Of a stretch of DNA of 33,783 bases, positions 7,526 to 16,065 are shown piece after piece (positions within the stretch are counted from its first letter, which is position 1; every line of letters starts with the position of its first letter). The DNA comes from Verrucomicrobiaceae bacterium. Lineage in GTDB: Bacteria > Verrucomicrobiota > Verrucomicrobiia > Verrucomicrobiales > V1-33. Under the pieces are notes generated by a model that was not told the origin of the DNA, made no database searches, and worked only from the letters and a program-made list of their open reading frames with translations. A program made the translations under genes and the position numbers. The stretch lies in assembly GCA_027483175.1 (NCBI GenBank), contig JAIXVE010000329.1:1-33783 (forward strand). Direction: 5' to 3'.

Positions 7526-10500
7526 ATGCCCGCACCCATGGCGTCCGCTCCGCAGGCTGCTCCCTCTCCGACCCCTGCCCCGACCCCATCGCGGCGGAGG
7601 CTCAAACGCGCCCTCAAAATCGCCGGCCTTCTCACCCTCGTCGCCGCCCTCGCCCACCGCCCCATCCTCCAGGGCCTCATCCGCTTCTCCGCCCGCAAAG
7701 CCGCCGCCGCCCAGGGCATCGACCTCCAACTCGCAGTCGCCGGCAATCTCTTCGGCAGTCTCTCCCTCGACTCCATCTCCGCCACCGGCACCTCCACCTC
7801 ACCCCTCCGCTCGCTCAAAGCCAAGTCGGTCTCCGCTCGCTACAATCTCCGCAACGCCCTCACCCTCGGCCCAGCCCAGGCCGTCGACGAACTCATCCTC
7901 GACAACGTCACTCTCGATCTCGACCTGCGCTCGCCTTCCCCCGCCAAACCCGCGCCCTCTCCATCCTCGCCCGCCGCGCTCCCCGCCATCCGCATCCCTT
8001 CACTCATCTGCCGCAATGTCTCCGGCACCATCCGTCTCCCCCAGGGCGACGTCGTCCTCCGCAACTTCAACCTGAACCTCACCCCCGGCACCATCGGCCA
8101 GCTCTCCCTCGATTCCCTCGACCTCCCGTTCCCCGCCATCCCGAAAATCTCCACACTCTCCGCTAACGTCAGCGCTTCCTCCAATTCCCTCGCGCTCGAC
8201 AACCTCCGAGGTCTCCCCGGCATCGATCAGGCCTCCCTCAATCTCGACGCCTCCGCCCTCGCCTCCCGCTCGCTCGGCTTTTCCTCACAACTCGCGCTCC
8301 CCCACGACGCCTCAGCATCACTCTCCGGCAAACTCAATGGCCTCGGCACCGAACTCTCACTCGACGCCAACCTCTCCGCCACCCGTCTCTCCAACCTCGC
8401 CCTCGCCCCATGGCTCCCTCCAACCAAGGGGCTCGCATGGCAAGCCGACGCCCTCACCGCATCCCTATCCGGCCCGCCCGGATCTCCACAAGCCCTCAAC
8501 AGCTCACTCACCCTATCCGGCGGCAGTCTCCATCACGACAAATTCACCGTCGCCCGTCTCGCCGCCTCCGCCAATCTCGCCGCAGGGCTCTGGGACCTGA
8601 AACTCACCGACCTCGGCACCGGTCCTAACCACCTCACCGGCACCGCCACCGGCCAGCTCCCGCCCGCATGGCCCGACGTCGCCAAGTCCCCACTCACCGC
8701 TAACATCAGCATCGATTCACCCGATCTCGCCGCATGGTTCCCCACCACGCCGCCTCTCACCGGCTCGCTCTCCGGCACCGCCACCGCCTCGCTCGCCAAC
8801 GGCCAGATCCGTTCCATCGAATCCTCCCTCTCCGGCCGCCAGCTCTCCGCAGCCGGCATCCCCGTCCAGACCCTCGATCTCCTCGCCACCACCGACGGCA
8901 CCACTCTCTCCATCAAAACCTGCCGCGCCCAGCTCGATGCCCGCAACGCCATCGCCCTCGACGGCACCATGGCCCTTTCCGGCAACCGCGCCATCTCCGC
9001 CAACTGGAACGCCTCTCTCCCTAACCTCGAACGTCTCAGCACGTTCTCCGGAATCCCCGACCTCCCCGGCCCGGAAGGCGGCAGTCTCATCGCCCGCGGT
9101 TCGCTTTCCTCCAATCTCGACGACCTCTCCCGCCGCGATTTCTCCTCGTCCTCCGCTCAGGCCTTTCTCAACGCCTCCGCCATCCGCTGGAAATCCGCCA
9201 CGCTCCAATCCATCGAAGTCAACGTCTCCGTCGCCGACAATGCCGCCGATCTTTCCCTCGGCCGCATCGTCCTCAATGACCGCAATCGCCTTTCCCTAAC
9301 CGGCCACTCCACGCTCGTCGCTCCCTTCGCCTTCGACGCCATGCTCGACGGCGATCTCACCAAACTCCCGGACCTCAACGCGTGGCTCGCCGCCTTCAAG
9401 GCCCCTCCTATCCAAAACGGCCGCGCCACCATCCAATGGCAGGGCCGCGGCACGGTCTCCCCGCCCGAAACCTCCGGCGGAGGCCGCCTCACTCTGCGCG
9501 ACTTCTCCATGGACGCCCTCGGCGACAATGGCTCGCTCGATCTCAAAGCCGTCCACGAGGGCCAAACCGCTTCCTTCCCCATCCTCTCCGCTTCCCTCGG
9601 CCCATTCCGGCTCTCCGCTCCCGCCACCTTCAACGGCTCGTCTCTCGACATCCCCGCCCTCTCCGCTTCCTACGGCTCGCTCGCCCCGCTCACCGGCAAT
9701 CTCTCCATCCCGCTCGACTTCGCCGCCCCTCCCGGCACGACCGGCCCCGTCCCCGCCAACCGTCCGCTCGCCATCAATCTCGCCCTCACCAATCTCGACC
9801 TCGCCAAGGCCTCCAGCGCCGCCAAGATCCCACCCTCCGTCTCCGGTCGTCTCTCCGCCTCTCTCAAAGCCTCCGGCTCTCTCACCAATCCCGTCGCCAC
9901 TCTCTCCCTCAACTCTCCTGACATCTCCCACGCGGCCGCCGCCATTCATCTCAAACCCGCCGCCGCCACCACTTCGCTAACCCTCGAAAACGGCCGCGCC
10001 TCGCTCCGCGCCGATGTCCGCCAGTCCCCGCTCCAGCCTCTCGCCCTCGACGGTAGCATCCCCTTCGATCTCCTCGCCATCCTCCGCAATCCAAAGGCCC
10101 TCCAGCAACTCCCGCTCTCGTTCCGCGCCTCGCTCCCCCAATCTTCCCTAGCCAGTCTCGCCCCGCTCGTCCCCGCCCTCCGCCGCATCGACGGCACCGC
10201 CTCCCTCCGCGCTGATGTCGGCGGCTCCGTCGCCAATCCTCTCATCACCGGGGTCTTCAACGCCGACGCCCCCTCCATCACGTTCGCCAAAGCCGACGTC
10301 CCCGGCGCTCGCGACGCCAAAATCCGTCTCCGCTTCGCCGGCACTAGGGTCTTCATCGAAGACGCCTCCGCCATGCTCGCCGGCGGCACGCTCGCCGCCA
10401 AGGGCTCGCTCGATTGGTCAGACCCCGCCAATCCAGCCATCGACGCCACCCTAGCCGCTCGCGAGGCCCTCGTTCTCCGCGACGACTCGATCTCCCTCCG

Positions 10501-11347
10501 GGCCGACGCCGACATCCGCGCCAAGGGCCGCTACAACCGCGCCGCCGTCACCGGTAAGGTCGAACTCCGCCGCGGACGGGTCTTCAAGGAAATCGAATTC
10601 CTCCCGCTCTCGCTCCCCGATCAACTCCCGCCCGCTCCCCCCGCCGTCACCATCGGCAGCAACGCCCCTCCTTCCCTCCCGCCTCCCTTCGATCAGTGGT
10701 CGCTCAATGTCCAGATCCTGACGCGCGACCCCGTCCGTCTCCTCGGCAATGCCCTCAATGGCGGCGCGGTCAGCAAGCTCCGGCTCAGCGGCTCCGGCGC
10801 TCGCCCCGTCCTCGAAGGCAAGGTCTCCCTCGTCGACGCCCGCGTCCGTCTCCCCTTCAGCCGTCTCAATGTCTCCCGCGGCGACCTCATCTTCACCGCC
10901 GACAAACCCTTCAACCCGGAACTCGACGTCGTCGGCGATTCCTTCGTCAATGGCTACGAGGTCCAGCTCCAGGCCTACGGTGAAGCCCTCCACCCCAAAA
11001 TCCGCTTCAGCAGCAGTCCGCCCCTCTCGGAAGGCGAAATCGCCACGCTCCTCGCCACCGGCAGCACTAGCGAAAACATGCGCGGCGCTGAAGGCGAAGC
11101 CGCCAACCGCGCCGCCTTCCTCGTCATCAGCCAGATGTACCGCAAGCTCTTCAAAAAAGGGCTCGCCACCCGCGAAAGCGATAAAGCCCCGCGTCTCTCC
11201 TTCAGCTTCTCCCCTCTCAACAACACCGCCGGCGGCCGCAGCATCTCCGCCGTCTACGAACTCAACCGCCGTCTCGAAGCCGTCGGCTCCGTCAACCAGA
11301 ACGGTTCCTTCCGCGGACTGCTCTACTACCTCATCCGCTTCCGGTGA
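7526..11347 (+). CDS. tamB: Translocation and assembly module protein TamB (AsmA/DUF490-like)
   Basis: This 1273-residue protein has the TamB plan. A short Pro/Ala-rich cytoplasmic N-terminus and basic RRRLKRALK patch precede one membrane anchor (about 29-46). A very long, repetitive beta-rich periplasmic body follows, with recurring LSLDSLDLPF, LSGKLNG and LSASLKASG-type strands, and a C-terminal DUF490 domain (about 900-1273) holds GYEVQLQAYGEALHPKIRFSS-type sequence and LSEGEIATLLATGS, a hallmark of the family. TamB spans the periplasm as a hydrophobic groove and works with TamA in outer-membrane biogenesis and phospholipid transport. The stop overlaps the tamA start by 4 bases. The family is often 1200-1500 residues, so the protein looks complete. 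Start chosen at ATG 7526, upstream of the basic patch and anchor. Confidence 0.9.
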   Translation: MPAPMASAPQAAPSPTPAPTPSRRRLKRALKIAGLLTLVAALAHRPILQGLIRFSARKAAAAQGIDLQLAVAGNLFGSLSLDSISATGTSTSPLRSLKAKSVSARYNLRNALTLGPAQAVDELILDNVTLDLDLRSPSPAKPAPSPSSPAALPAIRIPSLICRNVSGTIRLPQGDVVLRNFNLNLTPGTIGQLSLDSLDLPFPAIPKISTLSANVSASSNSLALDNLRGLPGIDQASLNLDASALASRSLGFSSQLALPHDASASLSGKLNGLGTELSLDANLSATRLSNLALAPWLPPTKGLAWQADALTASLSGPPGSPQALNSSLTLSGGSLHHDKFTVARLAASANLAAGLWDLKLTDLGTGPNHLTGTATGQLPPAWPDVAKSPLTANISIDSPDLAAWFPTTPPLTGSLSGTATASLANGQIRSIESSLSGRQLSAAGIPVQTLDLLATTDGTTLSIKTCRAQLDARNAIALDGTMALSGNRAISANWNASLPNLERLSTFSGIPDLPGPEGGSLIARGSLSSNLDDLSRRDFSSSSAQAFLNASAIRWKSATLQSIEVNVSVADNAADLSLGRIVLNDRNRLSLTGHSTLVAPFAFDAMLDGDLTKLPDLNAWLAAFKAPPIQNGRATIQWQGRGTVSPPETSGGGRLTLRDFSMDALGDNGSLDLKAVHEGQTASFPILSASLGPFRLSAPATFNGSSLDIPALSASYGSLAPLTGNLSIPLDFAAPPGTTGPVPANRPLAINLALTNLDLAKASSAAKIPPSVSGRLSASLKASGSLTNPVATLSLNSPDISHAAAAIHLKPAAATTSLTLENGRASLRADVRQSPLQPLALDGSIPFDLLAILRNPKALQQLPLSFRASLPQSSLASLAPLVPALRRIDGTASLRADVGGSVANPLITGVFNADAPSITFAKADVPGARDAKIRLRFAGTRVFIEDASAMLAGGTLAAKGSLDWSDPANPAIDATLAAREALVLRDDSISLRADADIRAKGRYNRAAVTGKVELRRGRVFKEIEFLPLSLPDQLPPAPPAVTIGSNAPPSLPPPFDQWSLNVQILTRDPVRLLGNALNGGAVSKLRLSGSGARPVLEGKVSLVDARVRLPFSRLNVSRGDLIFTADKPFNPELDVVGDSFVNGYEVQLQAYGEALHPKIRFSSSPPLSEGEIATLLATGSTSENMRGAEGEAANRAAFLVISQMYRKLFKKGLATRESDKAPRLSFSFSPLNNTAGGRSISAVYELNRRLEAVGSVNQNGSFRGLLYYLIRFR

Positions 11348-13380
11348 TCGCCCGCACCCTTCTCCTCGCCTCCTGTCTCGCCCTCCTCGCCGCCGCCGCC
11401 CCGCCCGCCGCGCCAACCCCGCAACGCACCATCTCCCGTCACGGGCTCTCCGTCCGCATCGACGGCCCAGTCGACGAGGTCTGGAACGAACTCCGCCCCG
11501 TCGTCGACCTCCAACTCACGCTCGTCGACGACTCCATCTCCACCCCCCCGCTCGCCGACGACCTAGCCTTCTTCGTCCGCAAGGAACTCCTCCGCCTCGG
11601 CTACCACGCCGCCGAGGTCTCATGGTCCATCGATCAGGGCATCACCGTCCTAACCGTCTCCACCGGCTCCCGCCAGCGCATCGGCAACACGTCCTTCACC
11701 GGCACCTCCGCCGCCACCCAGGACGAAATGCGCGCCCTCCTCCTCCGCCCCACCCGCGAACGTCTCGGCAAGCTCTCCCGCAACGCCCCGCTCGTCGAAA
11801 GCGAAATCAACGACGGTGCCGCCCTCGTCCAGCGGCTCCTCCAATCCCGCGGCTACCTCTCCGCTTCTGTCAGCGCACCCGAGTTCTCCCACGGCGCCGC
11901 CGCCACCGACATCTCCCTCGCCATCACCGAAGGCCCTCGCTCGCTCTTCGGCACCGTCTCGCTCTCCGGCGATCTCCCGCAAGGCAGCGACGCCCTCCAA
12001 TCCGAAGCCGCGGCCCTCTCCGGCACGCCCTTCAGCGAGGTCCGCGTCGAGGACCTCCGCAATCGTCTCCTCTCTCTCTGCAAATCCGCCGGCCACTTCG
12101 CCGCCTCGGTCACCGCCACCACCACCACGCCTCCCGCAGGCCAGCCAGTCCCCGTCTCCTTCGCCATCTCCCAAGGCCCGGTCTTTACGGTCCGCAATCT
12201 CAACATCTCCGACTCCTTCTCCAAAGGAGCCCGCCGCATCATCACCGCAGGCTTCCGTCCCGCCACCGGTGCCGTCTGGTCCAACTCCGCCCTCGAACGC
12301 ATGCAGCGCCGGGTCATGGACGCCGGTCTTCTCGCCGGCATCGATGTCGTTCCTAACCTCATCCCCGACGACCCCTCAGGGCTCTCCCTGTCCATCTCCG
12401 GTCGCGAATCCCAGCGCCGCTCCCTCGCTCTCTACGGAGGATACGAAACGCTCCGCGGCCCCATCCTCGGGCTCGAATGGCGCCACGTCAATATCATGGA
12501 CTCCGGCGACACGCTCCGGATCCGCGCGGGCTGGGAAGCCGGTGGCCCCGAAGGCAGTCTCCGCTGGCTCAACCCCGCCCTCTTCGGCTCCGCATGGGCC
12601 TCCGACTCGGAACTCGCCGTCCTCCACACCACCGCATGGAACTACACCCACGACGCCGCTCGTCTCCGCTCCACGCTCTCCCGCCAGTTCAATCTCCACG
12701 TCTCCGCCTCCGCCTTCGCCTCCATCTCCGCCGACCACGCCTCCGGCGGCAATCTCTCCCCGCTCGAACTCGGCCCCTCATCCTATCAAACCGCTTCCCT
12801 CGGCTCGTCCCTCAGTCTCGACTTCCGCGACAGCCCGGTCATCCCCCGCAAGGGCTGGTTCTCCAGCGCAGAAATCGAAGGCGGCAACGCCAGCGTCCCC
12901 TTCCTCCGCTCCCGCGTCCGCGTCTCATGGTACCAGCCCCTCTCCTCCCACTTCCGCATCGCCGCCAATTGGCAGGCCGCCGCCGTCTCCACCCCCGACG
13001 GCATCTCCTCCCTCCCCATCGACCAACGGGTCTTCAACGGCGGCAGCAGCACGGTCCGCAGCTTCGGTGAACGCGATCTCGGCCCCCGCTCCGACGGCGG
13101 CACCCCCCTCGGCGGCTCCCTCATGCACGCCGCCAACCTCGAAGCCTCATGGGAATTCCTCCCCAACTTCGAACTCGCCGCCTTCGCCGACGCCGGCGCT
13201 CTCACCAGCGACCACGACCACCTCCTCGCCTTCCCCTCAGACCTCCGCTACGCCCTCGGCCTCGGCCTCCGCTACGCCCTCCCAGTCGGCCCTCTCCGCC
13301 TCGACTACGGCTTCAACCCCAACCGCCAACCCGGCGACCCCTCCGGCGCCTTCCACCTCTCCTTCGGCTTCGCGTTCTAA
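11344..13380 (+). CDS. tamA: TamA/BamA-family outer-membrane protein (POTRA domains plus 16-strand barrel)
   Basis: The gene starts at GTG 11344, sharing GTGA with the tamB stop, which implies translational coupling. The 678-residue product begins with a signal peptide (MIARTLLLASCLALLAAAA), then POTRA-type domains (about 30-330) with RLLQSRGYLSASVS and ITEGPRSLFGTVSLSG-like segments, then an Omp85/D15 barrel (about 335-678). The barrel shows FNGGSSTVRSFGERDLGP, matching the conserved loop-6 region (its RSF replaces the usual VRGF-type motif), and GPLRLDYGFN. It ends in phenylalanine, the usual outer-membrane assembly signal. Partnership with TamB follows from the adjacent gene and the overlap. 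A role as a second BamA is possible, but the linkage to tamB favours TamA. Confidence 0.9.
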   Translation: MIARTLLLASCLALLAAAAPPAAPTPQRTISRHGLSVRIDGPVDEVWNELRPVVDLQLTLVDDSISTPPLADDLAFFVRKELLRLGYHAAEVSWSIDQGITVLTVSTGSRQRIGNTSFTGTSAATQDEMRALLLRPTRERLGKLSRNAPLVESEINDGAALVQRLLQSRGYLSASVSAPEFSHGAAATDISLAITEGPRSLFGTVSLSGDLPQGSDALQSEAAALSGTPFSEVRVEDLRNRLLSLCKSAGHFAASVTATTTTPPAGQPVPVSFAISQGPVFTVRNLNISDSFSKGARRIITAGFRPATGAVWSNSALERMQRRVMDAGLLAGIDVVPNLIPDDPSGLSLSISGRESQRRSLALYGGYETLRGPILGLEWRHVNIMDSGDTLRIRAGWEAGGPEGSLRWLNPALFGSAWASDSELAVLHTTAWNYTHDAARLRSTLSRQFNLHVSASAFASISADHASGGNLSPLELGPSSYQTASLGSSLSLDFRDSPVIPRKGWFSSAEIEGGNASVPFLRSRVRVSWYQPLSSHFRIAANWQAAAVSTPDGISSLPIDQRVFNGGSSTVRSFGERDLGPRSDGGTPLGGSLMHAANLEASWEFLPNFELAAFADAGALTSDHDHLLAFPSDLRYALGLGLRYALPVGPLRLDYGFNPNRQPGDPSGAFHLSFGFAF

Positions 13381-13480
13381 CCCCTAGCCCCTCCCGCCGC
13401 CGCCAAAACCCAACCACCTCCCCAGCATCGGCCATCCCAGATCAACGCCCCTGATAGCTCCCTCACAAGAAACCCTTCCC

Positions 13481-13507
13481 GTCAATACGGTCAATCCTGT
13501 CAATACG
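13481..13507. repeat. Three 9-base tandem units, GTCAATACG/GTCAATCCT/GTCAATACG
   Basis: Three consecutive units, GTCAATACG, GTCAATCCT and GTCAATACG, followed by a partial GTC, are read directly. The middle unit differs at positions 7 to 9. The unit length is a multiple of three, but the tract lies in non-coding DNA. Short repeats of this kind are scattered in intergenic regions of many bacteria; no function is claimed. Confidence 0.85.
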
Positions 13508-13572
13508 GTCCCCTCCTCTCTATTCGTGGTCCCCAATCCCACCCACCACCCCACTTCGCCCCCCCGCCGCAG

Positions 13573-13591
13573 CAAGGCCCTCCCGGCCTTG
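13573..13591. repeat. Perfect hairpin CAAGGCC-CTCCC-GGCCTTG
   Basis: Seven base pairs, CAAGGCC (13573-13579) with GGCCTTG (13585-13591), enclose a five-base loop. There is no T tract on either side, so it is not a convincing intrinsic terminator. It may be a REP-like element or an mRNA end stabiliser for the tamBA transcript. Confidence 0.5.
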
Positions 13592-13878
13592 TCCCCGCCC
13601 CTCCAGCATTCTCAACCACACCCAACCCGCTCGCCGATATCCCCAACACCCCCGCAGAAACCCAGCCCCAGCCCCGACCCCACCCTGATCATCCACCACG
13701 CCAAGACTCCACGCAACGTCCTTGCCAGTCCAGTTGGTCCGGATATGATGGCAATCCACACAATCACATCCATAAAAATTCAGGCAGTTGCAAGTTTCCG
13801 ACAATCGCAGCATCACCCCCGTTGCAAATGGACCTCCCACAAGCTATTGTGAAATAATAAAGGTTTTGCCAAGAAAAT

Positions 13879-15147
13879 ATGACTGATCGAATCCCGTGCA
13901 CGAACCCCGATTGCTCCAATTCGATCCTCTCCGATACGGCAGCACGAAACGGAGGGTTATGCATGCCCTGTGTTCAGGCGAGAGCGAAGCAAGAGCGCGA
14001 CGCATATATCAGGGCTAATCGTCGCGACGTCAACGAGTTCGAAGGTGTTTCAGACCGAGTCGAGATTCTCAAGACTATTCACAGACCTCGCAAGTTCGAT
14101 CCTCTGGTCAAATGGGTTCCATATCACATCTCCACAGACGCGGTTTACCTTGGCCTAGAGAAGGAAGAGTGCGAGCGATTGTCCGGTTATGCGGAGGGGT
14201 TGATCGGCACTGATAGCCATGGTGTCGCCGAAGACATTCTTAGATGTCTCGCGGCCTTCACAGACATCCCCCTTGATCGCTGCCTTCGAACTCTTCTTTC
14301 GAGCAGCAGTTTTTCGCCCAGCATAGCATTTAAGAATTCACCACCGGATGTTAGGGATAACCTGATCAGCCGCCTTGAAGAAGACCAAGAGAATCGCAAT
14401 CATATTCTCTTGGCGCTGGCTTGGATCGGGGATGCTGAGGTCGTCTCGCAGTTTCAGAAGTGGCGTGTTAATCCACCCGATTGGCGAGGATCGCTTTTCA
14501 TTCCTCCGGAGGACTATTCGCGGGAAGCGGGATGGGAGCTCGCACCAGACGGGCAGCGCAGAGATCTCTATTTCGAGAAGGCAATAGGACTGAGAAAGGG
14601 TTCATCCAATTCCTCAGGGGTATTGAAGGCGATTGCTCCTCGGGAGGACAGTTGTCCTTGGTGTGGCTTCGTTTTGATTGATCTTTTTCACATCGACACA
14701 AGTCTATTTGGGCTTGATTCCAGTCAGGTTCCACAGGGTGAGATCCGAATCCCGACCTGTGAAGTATGCACGGCGTTTGGGACTGTATTTGGCGTATCGG
14801 AATCGAATGGCACAGCTCGATGGTCTGAGCGGAACGCCCGTCCGGAGTATCTTCCGGAGGACTCCAAGTCGTGGGGTAGGTTGCCCATTGATCCCCTACA
14901 ACTCGGCGCGGATCGATCTCCGTTTTTTGCGGCCGACCAGTTTCTGCCCACCAGTTTTTCCCAGCTCGGCGGACATCCCACCTGGATTCAAGATGCGTCC
15001 TATCCCGCCTGCCCTGATTGTGAGAATACCATGATGTTCGTGGCGCAGTTAGACCACGATGATATCGAGGATTTTTCGGAAGGACTTTTCTATGCTTTCC
15101 TCTGTCCGAATTGCCGTACGACAGCAACAACCTACCAACAAACATAA
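13879..15147 (+). CDS. DUF1963-like multi-CxxC protein of unknown role
   Basis: This 422-residue protein opens with a zinc-finger-like segment (C7, C12, C28, C31). A middle, mostly helical part follows (about 110-200). The C-terminal half holds CPWC (259-262), CEVC (294-297), CPDC (378-381) and CPNC (409-412), which could bind two zinc ions. LGGHPTWIQ (363-371) followed by CPDCENTMMFVAQLD resembles the core of DUF1963/YwqG-type proteins, where a GGxPxWIQ strand precedes a CxxC and a Q-aspartate motif. Such proteins have no settled biochemical function. Base use is balanced, with no C-ending preference, and ACC-TGG occurs, a pair avoided by nearby native genes. It is the first gene of the cassette-like array, and its stop lies 3 bases before an attC-like box. 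Confidence 0.75.
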   Translation: MTDRIPCTNPDCSNSILSDTAARNGGLCMPCVQARAKQERDAYIRANRRDVNEFEGVSDRVEILKTIHRPRKFDPLVKWVPYHISTDAVYLGLEKEECERLSGYAEGLIGTDSHGVAEDILRCLAAFTDIPLDRCLRTLLSSSSFSPSIAFKNSPPDVRDNLISRLEEDQENRNHILLALAWIGDAEVVSQFQKWRVNPPDWRGSLFIPPEDYSREAGWELAPDGQRRDLYFEKAIGLRKGSSNSSGVLKAIAPREDSCPWCGFVLIDLFHIDTSLFGLDSSQVPQGEIRIPTCEVCTAFGTVFGVSESNGTARWSERNARPEYLPEDSKSWGRLPIDPLQLGADRSPFFAADQFLPTSFSQLGGHPTWIQDASYPACPDCENTMMFVAQLDHDDIEDFSEGLFYAFLCPNCRTTATTYQQT

Positions 15148-15150
15148 GAA

Positions 15151-15276
15151 GCATAAAAAGCTGCGTCATGACAACCACTACCAGCAGCCCTGTTTCCATG
15201 GTTTCCCATTGTTAAAACACCAACCCCGTGATCGACGTGCGCCGCCGCTGGTAGTGTGCATGCGCTCACGTTATGC
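15151..15276 (+). other. attC-like recombination site 1
   Basis: The outer left box GCATAA (15151-15156) pairs with TTATGC (15271-15276), part of the R' box GTTATGC (15270-15276). An unpaired spacer of 5-6 bases follows. GCG/CATG on the left, with an extrahelical T between them, then pairs with CATGCGC on the right. After a short asymmetric loop, ten perfect pairs join CACTACCAGC (15176-15185) to GCTGGTAGTG (15247-15256). The 126-base length and the order of box, unpaired spacer, box with extrahelical base and terminal stem match folded integron attC sites. The next gene starts 3 bases after the R' box. Confidence 0.65.
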
Positions 15277-15279
15277 ACT

Positions 15280-16065
15280 ATGAAAAAGACGATCTTCTTT
15301 TCTTGGCAATCAGATCTTGCATCACGAGTGAACCGATCGTTCATTCAGGACTGCCTTGATCGAGCAGTACGCAATCTCGCGAAGGAGGAATTAACGCTGG
15401 ACTACGATGTCGACCGAGACACCCTCGACATATCCGGATCGCCTGACATAGTCGCTTCAATCTTTCAAAAGATCGAGTCGGCATCTATTTTCGTTGCTGA
15501 CGTTAGCTTCGTGCATATGTCTGAGAAGCGCCGATTCCCCAATCCGAATGTACTGGTCGAACTTGGATACGCGGCAAGTGCTATCTCGTGGGATAACATC
15601 ATTTGCATCCTCAACCTCGAGACGGGAACAATCGAAGAATTGCCATTCGATTTGCGGACACGGAGGATACTCACCTACCGGTTGGCGCCCGCCGAAGAAG
15701 ACAAGTCGGTCCCGCGAAAGGAACTAGTGTCCAAGCTTCATAGTGCGATCCGTGCGATCGATGATGACCTTCCTCGTTTCGCGAAACGGCTGACAACTCT
15801 ACTTGATCGCATCAACCCGGCCATCGTCCGGCATGTTCAACATGGACAGCGATTCATTAGCGTCAACGTCACGACCCGCAACGAACACGAACTACTTGCA
15901 ATCTGCCAGGACCCGCGATGCAAGACACTCGCAACACTGACATCAAACGGATGCTTCATGTCGAATAATACGAACTCAAATGGCGGAATCAATGATATTG
16001 GCCATGGAACATTGTCGGGCTATAACATTGCTTTCACCGACGACTTCGCACAACTGAGTGAATAG
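15280..16065 (+). CDS. TIR-like nucleotide-binding protein, candidate defence effector
   Basis: This 261-residue protein starts MKKTIFFSWQSD, the first strand of a TIR-like fold. DRDTLDISGSPDIVASIF (45-62) and ASIFVADVSF (68-77) follow, then PNPNVLVELGYA (87-98), in which Glu94 sits where TIR-type NAD-degrading enzymes carry their catalytic glutamate. The next strand is IICILNLE (107-114). From about 145 the protein is helical, with an unassigned beta-rich end (190-261). Related TIR-like domains hydrolyse NAD+ or bind nucleotides in anti-phage systems; this activity is inferred, not shown. A start at GTG 15256 would lie inside the attC site, so ATG 15280 is preferred. The stop codon lies inside the left box of attC site 2. 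Confidence 0.78.
   Translation: MKKTIFFSWQSDLASRVNRSFIQDCLDRAVRNLAKEELTLDYDVDRDTLDISGSPDIVASIFQKIESASIFVADVSFVHMSEKRRFPNPNVLVELGYAASAISWDNIICILNLETGTIEELPFDLRTRRILTYRLAPAEEDKSVPRKELVSKLHSAIRAIDDDLPRFAKRLTTLLDRINPAIVRHVQHGQRFISVNVTTRNEHELLAICQDPRCKTLATLTSNGCFMSNNTNSNGGINDIGHGTLSGYNIAFTDDFAQLSE

Larger units (their letters stand above)
13381..13862. other. Non-coding spacer with small repeats left of the cassette-like region
   Basis: No supported gene lies between tamA and the accessory genes. The first 350 bases are C-rich like the host genes. They contain three 9-base tandem units (13481-13507) and a hairpin (13573-13591). From about 13740 the sequence becomes AT-richer and leads into the first accessory gene. 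A 106-codon frame on the minus strand (13520-13840) has no recognisable domain. No terminator with a T run was found after tamA, and no attI-like site or integrase was recognised. Confidence 0.6.

Noticed and set aside
10451..11416. Long antisense frames opposite tamB, and similar ones opposite asnB, tamA and the TPR gene (for example 22661-24211).
   Set aside because: They are Gly/Glu/Ala-rich, lack domains and result from the C-ending codon bias of the true gene on the other strand.
13520..13840. A 106-codon minus-strand frame with a Cys-rich start (CNCLNFYGCDCVDCHH).
   Set aside because: No recognisable domain, and its second half runs through GC-rich repeats and the hairpin. The Cys-rich part is curious but cannot be supported as a gene.
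13720..13878. An attI site or promoter region of an integron upstream of the first cassette-like gene.
   Set aside because: GTTGCAA occurs twice (from 13788 and 13829) and GTTTTGC at 13863, but there is no integrase gene and no integrase-binding arrangement that could be recognised.
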